Assembly (NCBI GenBank): GCA_012845835.1
Contig: JABAKD010000023.1
Location: forward strand, 5,438,137 to 5,502,136
Source: Undaria pinnatifida
Lineage: Eukaryota; Sar; Phaeophyceae; Laminariales; Alariaceae
Reading direction: 5' to 3'
Length of the DNA: 64,000 bases
The position numbers were made by a program, and so were the translations under genes. Positions within the stretch are counted from its first letter, which is position 1. Each line of letters starts with the position of its first letter. Positions 23,906-36,122 of the stretch are shown in pieces. Under the pieces are notes generated by a model. The model ran no database searches, was not told where the DNA came from, and worked only from the letters and a program-made list of their open reading frames with translations.

Positions 23906-26075
23906 ATAGACCACCCTGTTGCAGGTCCCTCTACTACAGCACGCGGGCTCCACGTTGGTTACTCACCCTTGTAAGAAGAGAAGCTGTTGTATTTGTTCCA
24001 CCAAGCGCAGATAGGAGTGAGCGTTACGCGCGCTGCAAAGCCCTGAAGAAACTGCACGACCCCCTTTTGCATACACGAACACATGCCTTCACAGGCGTGT
24101 AGAACCATATATTATAGACAAATTATGTATCCTCGAGATCCTTTTTAAATTGCGGTCCAGCACAATCACATCTCGCTCTCTCGGTTTCGCTGAAGTTGAT
24201 GGTACGCCCCCCACTTGAAGTCCCCCACTCGAAGGCGGCCGAAAGGCCTTCTATTTAAATACATTCTCTGGTCCGCAAAGAAACACACTAAATCAACAGA
24301 AACTAAGCCAATACGAAACGACTATCTCCGTAAATACAAACGATATAGCACGCAGTCCACCAATGATGAACAATTATAGCTTTCAGCGGCTTTCGACGTT
24401 CCTAAAAATGCTCAGAAGGATTGTATGTCGCCCACCAGCCAATAGGAACGAGTAGAGCTATCGGGCTTGGGGGGGCTGTCACGACGGAGTCTTTCTAAGC
24501 CACTCGCCTCGCCTTGGCCCGCTGCCCCTTCCTACATACTTAAGCCCTGGCACAAACCGATTGCTACCTTCTCGTGCTGTTAATAGAGTGCTCGCACTCT
24601 ATGACACCTGTGTCAGCGCCACTCCATTTCCGCCTGAAGGTCCTCGATGCCTCTTCAAGCGATATTCACGATAGACCCGCCGTTTCAGCTGCCGGGCGCT
24701 GTTGCTTGATCTTGACGACCGATTCCTACAACGTACTACACGACCAGCGGACCTCTCGTGAGGAGCTTCTGCAATTTTAATTATATCCTCTTGGTTGTAG
24801 GTCTTGCCCTCCGATCCCCTCCCCCCCACACATCGCCCTCCCTGCTCAACGGGATTTTTTCTCCCTGGTGAACGCAACATTTCGTGAGTGATGCCCGACG
24901 CCTACGAACCATCGCCCTTCGACTACACTCGAGCTTGGCTTAACAAATGTGCCGTCGCCGGGACGAGTGTGGTCGCAGAGCCTGCGATTTTCGCAAGCCG
25001 GTGCCTTTCACGAGAAGGGTAGTGGTGGGACTGCCACGACTTGCCGACAAATCGCTTGCTCGGGCTCCACGCCTCATGTTCCCTGCTGAAGAAGAGTCCT
25101 CTACTACTACCGTCACTTCGCGGACGTTTTGCTTCACTTAATTCGTGAGCGCACGCCTGGCCTCTCTCTGACTATTTACATACGGTTTGATCCCAGGTAA
25201 ACCAGCCGAGCGTATCATACGACCAGGCTCTATGTACACGCCCATACGACCCCACCGCTGGACGGCAACAAAAAAATAGCATACCCTGATGCATTCTCAG
25301 ACGAGGTAGCACCTACTGCTTCGAGACTCAACGCACCGCTTTCGGAGCTCTTTTCCTTGCTTGGATAATGAATTCCTCCGTGGGCAAGCCTCGTCAGACG
25401 AAATGGTTTCTGACTGAAAGCTCTTACCGCTGTCTGTCGTCGCATGCTTTCCCCGCCCCAAGAACACGGCTCGTTCGTCTCTTCGTAAAGCTACCTCTTG
25501 CGGATTGCGGTGACACGAAGTAAATGTTCCCGCTCTTCTTTTGGCTTCGTCAGGAGGTACACCCTCCTAGCACGAGTAGACGGGACACCCCCCTCGTGTC
25601 GTCACTATAGAAGATAGGTAGGCAAAAAGGCCGACCTTCTGAGCCCCATTTGGAACATCAATATATCAACAAAACGTGAGATTTTCCCCACGTTCTCCGA
25701 CCTTGGCGTGATTTTCGGCGTTCGCGACGGTGCTACCGAAGGCTGTGGTTACTAATTTGCCGACGTAGGGTGGATTTAGTATCGTATCTGGGTTTCCTAA
25801 ATATACTGGGAATATGTGCCTTTTGCCCACGTTCTACCATGTTGACGAAACATGGGCGGGGGGGGGGGGGGGGGGAGGGGGTCCGCCCGTGACACAGTCA
25901 GTCTGAACGCCGTTCAAACGAGCACAACTACCGATAAAATATCGGTTAGCATTGTTTTGACACCAAAACCTAAGTACGAGAGTACAACATTCCTCTCGTT
26001 GCATTAGTGGCTTGGTCTAGGCCCGTTAACTTCGCCAGCCTATCGATGCGCGTTTGCGGCCTCCCTCGTTATTTC
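23906..26075. other. 2.2 kb without a recognised gene
   Basis: Several 60-95 codon frames exist on both strands between 24.57 and 25.45 kb, without domains. A TATA-like tatttaaata lies at about 24251, downstream of a CG-rich stretch. A G-run lies at about 25858-25880. I cannot assign a gene or a transposon here. Confidence 0.4.
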
Positions 26076-27916
26076 ATAAGCTACTTGCATTAAGGATTTT
26101 AAATCGTAATTTTGGCTGTGGGGGGAGAAAAATCGAGAAAATAATAACTTGGTTAATGTAGGGTCATGGCCCAGTTTGAGAGGGAAAAAAAGCATAGTAG
26201 AATCCCATATAAAAAAATTGAACAATCGACCAGCCAGCCAGGACACCAACACATCGAGGCACACATCATCTTCCACAAAGCATCCCGGACACACCAAACG
26301 GCATCCACAACACCCAAGCACCCTCCCGAAGAGGCTGCCAGGTTCCTGGTGGACGATCTGCGGGATTGCCCACGGCAGACAGGCTGACGCGTCATCAAGA
26401 GTGCCCGAAGCGGCGCAAATTCAGCTCTTTGATACGAACACGTAGCAGCCAGAGAGCAATTTTCGAAATCAGAAGGCTCTTCTCACGTTCTTTGGAGACC
26501 GACGAGCTGTGGCCCACACACAAACGCAACGCGCCACAAGTGCTCCACACACGCCAACGCCACAGGTGCGGAAGGCTCAACCGGCCCCATCCCTGGCCCG
26601 CAGCAAAGCCTGTTTGCAGCCCACCAACAACAACAGCAGTAGTAGTGCGGCCTTTCGGCGTTTTTGAATATTTTGAGCAGTCTGCTCAATAATCAAAAAG
26701 CCACACCGGTACATGAAAACCCGCGAACAGTTTGAAATTCAAAAGCTCGGAGATCGGAAGACAGGAGGACGACACCATGCAAGGCATACCATAGACACGG
26801 TGGTGCGCCTTTCTTCACCCTGAAGCAGCTCGTCTCTACCCCTCAAGCAGCCGGTCTCCACTCTTGAAGAAGCCGGTGGTCTCCACCGTTTCCACCGTTT
26901 CGAAGCCTCGAGTTTCCTCCTTTGGAACCCTCCTTGTGTCCCTCTTGCGCGGCCGTTTCCCATGTTACACCATCGGTGTATCAGCCACTTCCGGTCTTGC
27001 AAGGAGGACGGCACAGATGCAACCTTTGGTCTTCGGCTAGACGATCCAGCAAGATGTTTGTGGTTCGCGAGACGTCGCCCGGATGGCCAGGAGTGGTCAC
27101 GGAAACACTCGAGAGTTTCATCACTTATTGATGTTACAAACGAGATCGACAAAATCGGCAACACAGATCTTGCCTTTAAATATCTACTGCTGCTGTACAT
27201 CATGACGTGGTAATCGGTGACCCGTCCTAGGTGTTTACTTGTAAATCGTTTCATATTGTTTCAGGCTCTGTCCCGTCTCCCCCTCCTCTGGCATGAAACC
27301 CAATCCAACCACATTCTCCACATACATCAAACATCATTGTCATCAGAGCCTTCAAACCGTTTTGTTTTCTTCCCAGCAGTTGAGCACATCATCAACAGCA
27401 GTTGAGCACATTATCAACATCAGTTGAGCACGTCATCAACGCACGAGAAAGAGGGACAAGAAAATTGCGCCACAGTAACCCACACAGCAGCAGCAGCAGC
27501 ACAGCAGCCTGTTCGCGGTCGGTAGTCAGCGTGGAGGGTAGGAACCGGTCGCTGGGCTCCCTGCCGTGTGTACTTATACCCTGCCGTGATGTTTGCTGCG
27601 GTGCAATTTTCCGTTCTGCAACAATACCTCTTGTTCATACTCCTAGCCTAAACTTCCCAGAATCATGAAAAATATACCACAGCACAGCCGGGGTAGCATG
27701 ACCAGAAGGTTGTTGTTATGTGTGGTGAGTACACCCGGAGTCCGTGCTTATTATCGATCCTAGAGACATACAAAGTATATTATAAAATATGAAACAAAGT
27801 ATATGTGAGACAGGGTAAACAACAATCTCAATAAATAAGGAATCAACATAGTCTAATGAAGCAAGTGAAACGCCGGCGTACCGGGCACGACAGCAAAACA
27901 AAACGAGCGAGACCAT
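26076..27916 (+). mobile_element. X repeat copy 1 (1,841 bp)
   Basis: Boundaries come from comparison with a third copy at 59938-61794. All copies begin agctacttgcattaagg (here preceded by at-a) and end gcgagaccat. The sequence contains several open frames of 80-200 codons on both strands. In the third copy at least one of these is frameshifted (the frame at 26962-27213 against 60844-61086), so I do not claim a protein. The inner end (gtaccgggcacgaca) resembles the E repeat. It may be a non-autonomous element or a truncated part of a larger one. Confidence 0.85.
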
Positions 27917-29303
27917 AATATGAGGAAAAAATTGAAACTTAAAAAAGAAAACGCCAGGGAGGGGCTCTGAAGAACGAGAGATGCAAAAAAGCCAGAACGG
28001 CTACAAGAGAAACAACCTCCGTGCTGGTGAAGGGAAACAGCTGACTGTTGCACGGACGAAACAACAGGAAGAAGAAGAAGATATCGGCTTAAGGCCGGCG
28101 GGGAGGAAAAACAAGGAAACAAAGAGAAGAAAAAAGGCAACAGCTGAAAACGAACAAAGCAAGCAAGACAACAAGTAAATGGCATTACTGCCGCGTTCGC
28201 GCTTCCCCCTTTGATCTCGATGAATACGCACAAAGGAAACTTTACCGCTCACTGTAATATTTAGGGCTATGCCATAGTACTTCAACACGCTCCACAAAGT
28301 AGTCAAACCGGTAGCTTGCCACACCATGTACCATTTCGATTCGGCGTTCGTCCACAGCTGTATCGGTATGCCCCCCCCCCCCCCCCCCCCCTCCCTCCAG
28401 TTTACCCTTGTTGCTGTTATTGGTGTCCACTGTTGCGTGGATTAACCAGCTCTAATCCGCCTCGATCCTATGCCATTTCGCCATGAAGCGGTCCGCCGCG
28501 TCGACGACCCCCCCGTACCAGTTTCCACTCCTCTTAGCCGCCCTCGACCATAGCACACTTTTTACTCCTAACAGCAAAGCGGGGTTGTCCGTCGAATGCG
28601 TTGATATCGTCTGCTACAGCTTGGGCCCAGTTCTTTTCTGGTCGGCCTGGTCCCGGGTTTGACCCACATCAACCATCGTCCCGCACATCACCCGATGCGT
28701 CAGCCGCTCAGTTGTCGTCCTTTGTACGGCTCCCGCAAAGAGGAGGTGACTTTTGCGTGGTCGTCTCAACGCTTTCACACTGTGTTGAGGGTCTTGGCGG
28801 TCGATATATGGTGGTCGGTGCGTTGTCGGAGCTGGGAGCCCAAATCGGTTAGGAGGAGGTTTGAGTGTGCCGAACGTTCATAGGTCAGCAAAGCGTTGTC
28901 TCCTTTTTTGTTTCGCACACGGTGAGGCCTGCTGTTTCGAAAACGGTCACAATGACAGTCATCTTCGCAAGGTTTTCCTTTGATTTACAAACAACGCTTG
29001 CGTCGTCGGCGTACAGCATAACGCAGACTGGCCTCCGTACATGTGCCAGTGTTTCAACCTCCAACCCGCCCTCCCCGAAGTCCTCCTCGAGGTGCACCAA
29101 GTCCTCAGAAAATCTGGGTCCTCACTGAAACTTAGCGGAACTGAATGTATCGCTGTGCGGGGAACAATTCATTGCGAAGAAGAGGCGACGGTACACATCC
29201 CTTGCCGCAATCCCTGAGTGACGTCATGCCATTCATAGTCTTAACCGTGTCATCCATACGCACGCGAGCTCGCGTGCTTTCGTGGAACTGGCCAAATAAC
29301 GGA
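26076..29303 (+). repeat. Left arm of 7.6-kb palindrome
   Basis: The left arm pairs with 30107-33640 in reverse complement. From the outer end inward it contains the X repeat (26076-27916), a T/C-rich segment, a poly-C run at about 28374-28392 and a LINE remnant reading leftward. The outer half appears identical to the right arm wherever I compared long translated frames. The inner half has substitutions and indels. The arm is ~306 bp shorter than its partner, mainly because of one deletion in the LINE part. Confidence 0.92.
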
Positions 29304-29345
29304 AAATATTTTCTCGGATACGCATTCCAACTAAACACTCAACAT
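28440..29345 (-). pseudogene. LINE reverse-transcriptase remnant (left arm)
   Basis: Read on the minus strand it carries the SPLL block ([10 protein letters not shown]), then the catalytic YADD motif (codons at 29013-29002) followed by FETAGLTVCETKK, as in the palm of non-LTR retrotransposon reverse transcriptases. Further on are LRQRTDH-like C-terminal sequence and, near 28.5-28.6 kb, the element's terminal region. About 325 bp present in the right-arm copy is missing between ggagacaacg and ctttgctgacc. Stops and frameshifts break the frame, so it is inactive. Confidence 0.8.
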
Positions 29346-30106
29346 CACGGCATATTTTTTTTTGTCACAAAATATCTTGATCAATCAGCAGGCTCGGCGT
29401 AGATGAGACGGGCAACAGCCCTGGGTTTAGTCAAGGGCGCAAGCAGTACCGCGCAACCCGTGCGAGCCCCATCCACAGTAAAGCGCGGTCCTACTCTATC
29501 CAGCCCGCGATCAAGGGGGTGTTGCGTTGTTTTTGTTGTACATGAATGATAGTTTTTGCTTTTTTTTCGGGAGAAGCGAGCAAGGGCCGCATTAAATATG
29601 TTTTGTCACGGCAATGTGGAGGTAAAGCGCGAACTCGAAGAACGTAAGATGACTGTGAGATAGGCACACTCCACACAGACAAAGCACAGACAAAGCACAG
29701 ACAGTGGGCGCCCACGCCCACGCCGATTTCTGCAGGCCTCTGGCATGGCCTGCACCATGGATTCCACAGAGTTTTTTTTTTTAATACGTGACATCATCGA
29801 CCGATCGCTTCCTGCTTTGGGTGGATAACGACCAATGACAGCGATTAGCCCATTTGTGGTCTATTCAACGACTGGGTACAGATTAAATTTGTTTTTTGAT
29901 TACGTTCGTGGGAAAAAAAAAAAAATGAATTTTTGAAGAAAATATGGGCATGCGTTGGCTTTCGCGTCTACTCAAGAAAGTCGCGCGGGAGGTGGACCTC
30001 AAGAGGCTGCTGTGACGAGGGCGCCATGGCGTCATTCCTGTCGATGGCCACGTTCTCATGCACAAGTATCGAGCACGCGGATGACGTACCAGAGACGATG
30101 TTGACC
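29304..30106. other. Palindrome spacer
   Basis: About 0.8 kb between the two arms. Its right part (29940-30106) continues the right-arm LINE upstream. The left part has no recognised content. Confidence 0.6.
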
Positions 30107-31276
30107 GTTATTGGCCAGTTCCACGAAAGCATGCGAGCTCGGGTGTGTATGGATGACGGTGAACATTATGAATGGCATGACGTCACTCAGGGGTTGTGGC
30201 AAGGATGTGTACCGTCGCCTCTTCTTCGCAATGAATTTTTCTCCGCACAGCGATACATTCAGTTCCGCTAAGTTTCAGTGAGGACCCAGATTTTTTGAGG
30301 ACTTGGTGCACCTCGAGGAGGACTTCAGGGAGGGCGGGTTGGAGGTTGAACCACTGGCACATGTACGGAGGCCAGTCTGCGGTATGCTGTACGCCGACGA
30401 TGAAGGCGTTGTTTGTAAATCAAAGGAAAACCTTGCAAAGATGACTGTCAGTGTGACCGTTTTCGAAACAGCAGGCCTCACCGTGTGCGAAACGAAAAAG
30501 GAGACAACGATGCCCCGCACTCTCAATAAGGTCCTCCCGGCCCCACCGCTTGTTACCGAAGCGGCGGGCCAGAGGTATGTATGCAGACGATGCATTTTCT
30601 TTGCCTGGGCGCGGTCTTATCAACGAAAGCGCCGACATTACGCCATAAATTATCGACAGATCCCACTCGCATGGGCATGCTACGATCGTTTCAAGCGGGA
30701 CATTCTACGATCGTTTCTAGCGTGAGCTGTACGATATGGAAGATGCTTCGTTCATACTAAAGGTGCGCCTGCTAAGGACCGAGGAGATTGACACCCTACT
30801 GTACGGGCGTGTGGCTCGGAATCTCTGCCAGGGACGCTTTGCTGACCTATGAACGGCACACTCAAACCTCCTCCTAACCGATTTGGGCTCCCAGCTCCGA
30901 CAACGCACCGACCACAATATATCGACCGCCAAGACCCTCAACACAATGTGAAAGCGTTGAGACGACCACGCAAAAGCCACCTCCTCTTTGCGGGAGCCGT
31001 ACAAAGGACGACAACTGAGCGGCTGACTCATCGGTTGATGTTCGGGACGATGGTTGATGTGGGTCAAACCCGGGACTAAGCCGACCAGAAAAGAACTGGG
31101 CCCAAGCTGTAGCAGACGATATCAAAACATTCAACGGACAAGCCCGCTTTGCTGTTGGGACAAAAAAGTGTGCGATGGTCGAGGGCGGCTAAGAGGAGTG
31201 GAAACTGGTACGGGGGGGTCGTCGACGCGGCGGACCGCTTCATGGCGAAATGGCATAGGATCGAGGCGGATTAGAG
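29940..31276 (+). pseudogene. LINE reverse-transcriptase remnant (right arm)
   Basis: Plus-strand order is: [20 protein letters not shown], then [18 protein letters not shown] (30180-30240), then MLYADDEGVVC with YADD at 30390-30401, then FETAGLTVCETKK. Further on come LYGRVARNL, LRQRTDH and, near 31.06-31.27 kb, shifted-frame pieces of the C-terminal region ending ASWRNGIGSRR. This is the domain order of a non-LTR retrotransposon ORF2 from palm to C terminus. Multiple stops and frameshifts and the absence of an endonuclease domain show a decayed, 5'-truncated copy. It may belong to the machinery type that mobilises the SINEs here, but nothing in the sequence links them. Confidence 0.82.
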
Positions 31277-33640
31277 CTGGTTAATCCACGCAACAGTGGA
31301 CACCAATAACAGCAACAAGGGTAAACTGGAGGGAGGGGGGGGGGAGGGGGGGGGGCATACCGATACAGCTGTGGACGAACACCGAATCGAAATGGTACAT
31401 GGTGTGGCAAACTACCGGTTTGACTACTTTGTGGAGCGTGTTGAAGTACTATGGCATATCCCTAAACATTACAGTGAGCGGTAATGTTTTCCTTTGTGTG
31501 TATTCGTCGAGATCAAAGGGGGAAGCGCGAACGCGGCAGTAATGCCATTTACTTGTTGTCTTGCTTGCTTTGTTCGTTTTCAGCTGTTGCCTTTTTCCTC
31601 TTTTTGTTTACTTGTTTTTCCTCCCCGCCGGATATCTTCTTCTTCTTCCTGTTGTTTCGTCCGTGCAACAGTCAGCTGTTTCCCTTCACCAGCACGGAGG
31701 TTGTTTCTCTTGTAGCCGTTCTGGCTTTTTTGCATCTCTCGTTCTTCAGAGCCCCTCCCTGGCGTTTTCTTTTTTAAGTTTCAATTTTTTCCTCATATTA
31801 TGGTCTCGCTCGTTTTGTTTTGCTGTCGTGCCCGGTACGCCGGCGTTTCACTTGCTTCATTAGACTATGTTGATTCCTTATTTATTGAGATTGTTGTTTA
31901 CCCTGTCTCACATATACTTTGTTTCATTTTTTATAATATACTTTGTATGTCTCTAGGATCGATAATAAGCACGGACTCCGGGTGTACTCACCACACATAA
32001 CAACAACCTTCTGGTCATGCTACCCCGGCTGTGCTGTGGTATATTTTTCATGATTCTGGGAAGTTTAGGCTAGGAGTATGAACAAGAGGTATTGTTGCAG
32101 AACGGAAAAGTGCACCGCAGCAAACATCACGGCAGGGTATAAGTACACACGGCAGGGAGCCCGGCGACCGGTTCCTACCCTCCACGCTGACTACCGACCG
32201 CGAACAGGCTGCTGTGCTGCTGCTGCTGCTGTGTGGGTTACTGTGGCGCAATTTTCTGCCCCTCTTTCTCGTGCCTTGATGACGTGCTCAACTGATGTTG
32301 ATAATGTGCTCAACTGCTGTTGATGATGTGCTCAACTGCTGGGAAGAAAACAAAACGGTTTGAAGGCTCTGATGACAATGATGTTTGATGTATGTGGAGA
32401 ATGTGGTTGGATTGGGTTTCATGCCAGAGGAGGGGGAGACGGGACAGAGACTAAAAACAATATGAAACGATTTACAAGTAAACACCTAGGACGGGTCACC
32501 GATTACCACGTCATGATGTACAGCAGCAGTAGATATTTGAAGGCAAGATCTGTGTTGCCGATTTTGTCGATCTCGTTTGTAACATCAATAAGTGATGAAA
32601 CTCTCGAGTGTTTCCGTGACCACTCCTGGCCATCCGGGCGACGTCTCGCGAACCACAAACATCTTGCTGGATCGTCTAGCCGAAGACCAAAGGTTGCATC
32701 TGTGCCGTCCTCCTTGCAAGACCGGAAGTGGCTGATACACCGATGGTGTAACATGGGAAACGGCCGCGCAAGAGGGACACAAGGAGGGTTCCAAAGGAGG
32801 AAACTCGAGGCTTCGAAACGGTGGAAACGGTGGAGACCACCGGCTTCTTCAAGAGTGGAGACCGGCTGCTTGAGGGGTAGAGACGAGCTGCTTCAGGGTG
32901 AAGAAAGGCGCACCACCGTGTCTATGGTATGCCTTGCATGGTGTCGTCCTCCTGTCTTCCGATCTCCGAGCTTTTGAATTTCAAACTGTTCGCGGGTTTT
33001 CATGTACCGGTGTGGCTTTTTGATTATTGAGCAGACTGCTCAAAATATTCAAAAACGCCGAAAGGCCGCACTACTACTGCTGTTGTTGTTGGTGGGCTGC
33101 AAACAGGCTTTGCTGCGGGCCAGGGATGGGGCCGGTTGAGCCTTCCGCACCTGTGGCGTTGGCGTGTGTGGAGCACTTGTGGCGCGTTGCGTTTGTGTGT
33201 GGGCCACAGCTCGTCGGTCTCCAAAGAACGTGAGAAGAGCCTTCTGATTTCGAAAATTGCTCTCTGGCTGCTACGTGTTCGTATCAAAGAGCTGAATTTG
33301 CGCCGCTTCGGGCACTCTTGATGACGCGTCAGCCTGTCTGCCGTGGGCAATCCCGCAGATCGTCCACCAGGAACCTGGCAGCCTCTTCGGGAGGGTGCTT
33401 GGGTGTTGTGGATGCCGTTTGGTGTGTCCGGGATGCTTTGTGGAAGATGATGTGTGCCTCGATGTGTTGGTGTCCTGGCTGGCTGGTCGATTGTTCAATT
33501 TTTTTATATGGGATTCTACTATGCTTTTTTTCCCTCTCAAACTGGGCCATGACCCTACATTAACCAAGTTATTATTTTCTCGATTTTTCTCCCCCCACAG
33601 CCAAAATTACGATTTAAAATCCTTAATGCAAGTAGCTTAT
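30107..33640 (-). repeat. Right arm of 7.6-kb palindrome
   Basis: Reverse complement of 26076-29303. The X portion (31800-33640) is 1,841 bp, exactly the length of the left X copy. The two LINE parts are oriented divergently, 5' sides facing the spacer. Confidence 0.92.
31800..33640 (-). mobile_element. X repeat copy 2 (1,841 bp)
   Basis: Same boundaries as copy 1 in reverse. Translated frames of 83, 108 and 171 codons are letter-for-letter identical between copies 1 and 2, which implies very recent duplication or ongoing gene conversion. Confidence 0.88.
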
Positions 33641-33726
33641 AGAATAAATAACTTCCGCTCCCTCTTTCTGTACCTGTCTACGCGCAAGCATTTATCTGTC
33701 GGGATTAGCACCACCTGATACAACCG

Positions 33727-34281
33727 ATGATTATTTTGACAGCTGCGACGCGTGCATACATCCGAATCAGACTTCCGTGCACCTGTCCTCGTCCTGCCGC
33801 ACACACACGTAGTCGCATGAGGTGGTTGCATTGGAGGAGGAACACGGGCAAATTCCACTGGCACGCCAAAGAGGGTTCAGAAAGCCCGCAGCTTTACAAG
33901 CTTTCCCTGCGGAGCCATACCGTTGATGAGAGGCGTGTCTATTACATGACCAGGCGGGTGCTCTTCTTCTGGGATAACCCCTGCCTTCACGTGGGCGAAC
34001 GTCGTTTCGCCCGACCAACGTCGCATTGCCGAGCAGAAACAAGTAAGTGCTTTCGCTGGGGTCGTACACAATGGACGCCGAACAAACAAACTCGCAATGA
34101 GCCCCAGAAAGTTATATCGCGATTGGACCCACCTCGTCTTCGAATGGCTGTAGACCACACACTTCCGATGGAGCACTACCGGTCGCGGATGAAGGATGAA
34201 GACAACGCGTATAATGATCCCCTAAGAGATTTCACAGTTTCCTGTGGTGACATCTCGCCGACGGCCCGAGCGAGGCGGTAA
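33727..34281 (+). CDS. Unrecognised 184-codon ORF (doubtful)
   Basis: An ATG-initiated frame of 184 residues ends just after a strong splice donor (gcg|gtaagtat at 34277). It overlaps the 3' end of the minus-strand ZU5 gene by about 60 bp. The translation is basic, with no motif I recognise. Its length and the donor are the only support, and it may be a shadow of the neighbouring gene's 3' region. Confidence 0.2.
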   Translation: MIILTAATRAYIRIRLPCTCPRPAAHTRSRMRWLHWRRNTGKFHWHAKEGSESPQLYKLSLRSHTVDERRVYYMTRRVLFFWDNPCLHVGERRFARPTSHCRAETSKCFRWGRTQWTPNKQTRNEPQKVISRLDPPRLRMAVDHTLPMEHYRSRMKDEDNAYNDPLRDFTVSCGDISPTARARR

Positions 34282-35013
34282 GTATGGAGATACTACTCTT
34301 GAAGAGGGCATCGCGCTAGGCGTAGATGATCGCGGCGATAGCGCTTCTGTGACGCTCGTAGTCTGCGACCCCATACCCGCCATTATCATCACCATGTTGA
34401 CGGGAATGTCGTTGGGGCCGAGCCTCGCACTTGTCCTACTCTTGCTTTTGAGACAAACAGGAAGAATCACTCTCCGCTTCCCTTTCGGCGTGTTGAACTT
34501 GCCGTGCAAGACCACGATCTTAACCGATAGCCCTGCTTGTGAATTTTCGGTGATCGTGGCCACGAGAAGCTTGCCCTCAGACGCACCCGCAGGCGGCGAA
34601 AACTGAAACGTCCCTCCGGCTGCAACAGAGATGTCGTCAGGAGTGAAGCCTGCCGGCAAAAGATGGGTTTTTACCGCGCTCTCGTAACCCATACCACCTG
34701 AAGCCTCGACTGATATCCCGGGCAAACCGAAGCCAATACTTCCAGTGTACGTCACGCGAGACATTTTGTCCGAGTCGAACGAAACAGGCACGAGGACAAA
34801 GTAGATCTCCTCCTCCGTTGCGTTTTGGACTTCGATCATGTTCCTCTTCTGGCAAGACTCCAGGCGGGCTGGGTCGCTCGGGTTGACTTTCGTTCCCCAC
34901 GTAAATAGGCAGAAATGGCTGACCGCAGCGCGTACGTACGTTCCCCATCGATCTACGCGCACGTTGGACTTGATCGTTTTCCACCCTCCGCCCCCACCCT
35001 TTCGGACGAGCAC
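34222..35013 (-). CDS. ZU5-domain protein, exon 4 (3' terminal)
   Basis: The acceptor is atggcag|GTG at 35014-35015 and the frame runs in phase 0 to a TAG at 34222-34224 (263 residues). The first ~40 residues finish the ZU5 domain started in exon 3: a Gly run, W, then GTYVRAAVSHFCLFTWG, which matches the HFS-type end of ZU5 domains (ankyrin, UNC5, PIDD). Then follows a beta-rich region (IEVQNATEEEIYFVLVPVSF, GSIGFGLPGISVEASGG, FQFSPPAG, LLVATITE, VKIVVLHG) that I cannot assign, and a Ser/Arg-rich tail. ZU5 is a protein-interaction domain found in scaffold and signalling proteins. A scaffold or signalling role here is inference. An earlier splice donor in the tail cannot be excluded. Confidence 0.7.
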   Translation of the reverse strand: MLVRKGGGGGWKTIKSNVRVDRWGTYVRAAVSHFCLFTWGTKVNPSDPARLESCQKRNMIEVQNATEEEIYFVLVPVSFDSDKMSRVTYTGSIGFGLPGISVEASGGMGYESAVKTHLLPAGFTPDDISVAAGGTFQFSPPAGASEGKLLVATITENSQAGLSVKIVVLHGKFNTPKGKRRVILPVCLKSKSRTSARLGPNDIPVNMVMIMAGMGSQTTSVTEALSPRSSTPSAMPSSRVVSPYLPPRSGRRRDVTTGNCEIS

Positions 35014-35828
35014 CTGCCATTGTAATCCACGTTGGTGCGAGAGGGCAGGAAACCCAATTCACTAGAGAAATTGGTCACGGACGCGCACGCTCCTGTTGTG
35101 TGGGAACCGTCCCCTCTAGGGGCGTTTCGAAGCCGTTTTGAGATTCCCATCGTAATTCATGGTCATTATACCACGTACGACATCCAAGAAGAGGCGGTCC
35201 GGACGAAGTACACGCGCAATCAGGCGAATACCGCCGCGAGTCAAGGCATAAAATAAAACACTATCATATGGCACACAACTGAGCTTGCGCCTAATGCCAC
35301 GGCAGTTTATAACTTGAACAGCCACGCATCAGATAGAACCACCTAGATCCATACGTATCCCCTCAGCGTCAGCACGAATTTCTGCCAGAGGCGTTGAATG
35401 GAAACTCCAACAAAACATGACACAAAACTGTTGGGCTTCTATACGTCATCATAGCGCTCTCGCTGACATGCTCGGGGATGCTGTTAGGAGCATACAGTTA
35501 TACTACCCGAGCTGTATTTGATAGCGTGTCGAGAACAATGTTTGGGAAACATGGTATGGAATCGTGTTGCAAACGCTCTTTCAACCATCAAATAGAACTA
35601 CGAATAACATAATTTACGTGTTCCCGATCGGTATTCCAAATCTAGAGACAAATCCTTCCAGCCAGACAACGAAAAGTATATGCAGCCTCTGCTACCGTAA
35701 AGCTGTGCCGCGACGGCTGTGACTTGGTAGAGCCCAACAAAAAACATGACGGCATAGCGAGGAAAACAAACATTTTTGAACTTCAAGAAGTCTGCCATAT
35801 ACTAGATAGATTGCACATTCTTGCATAC

Positions 35829-36122
35829 CTCGGGGATATCGGTGGCGGAATTGCCCCCCTCCACCCTGAAATCCATCAGAAGAGGCTTATCTGGAAACTT
35901 GGATCCTGACGGTCGGCAGTCCACCACTGTCTTCACGAGGTACCCCTGCCCGTCGCCTTCGCACTGGATAACCTGGGCAAACGCTTGAACTGTTATTGGC
36001 CCGATGGCATTTTCCAAGCTCCCGTCCTGCACCGTCAACCGGAAGCCGTGCTCCTTCGACTCGTGAACGCCTGGGCCTGGATAAATACGTCTCGCTAAAA
36101 GGAAAGGTGCTGGTGGGCAGAC
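35829..36122 (-). CDS. ZU5-domain protein, exon 3
   Basis: 98 codons lie between acceptor ctttctgtcgccag|GTC (36123-36124) and donor GAG|gtatgc (35828-35827), phase 0 at both ends. Residues HGFRLTVQDGSLENAIGPIT then VQAFAQV, YLVKTVVDCRPSGSKFPDKP and LLMDFRV match the N-terminal two thirds of a ZU5 domain: the early GxLtv strand, the glycine/proline turn, and P.v.c.P.G..f..pv. The domain continues directly in exon 4 (IPE|VLVR). Two other acceptors a little downstream would break phase with exon 2, so I chose 36122. Confidence 0.72.

Noticed and set aside
24540..25640. LTR retrotransposon remnant
   Set aside because: A TATA-like word and GC-rich sequence suggested an LTR, but I found no paired LTR, primer-binding site, or protease, integrase or RNase H motif.
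32360..32977. A 205-codon frame in the X repeat
   Set aside because: It is intact in the palindrome arms only because those are near identical. The third copy changes frame within it, and no domain is visible. A transposase claim is not supported.
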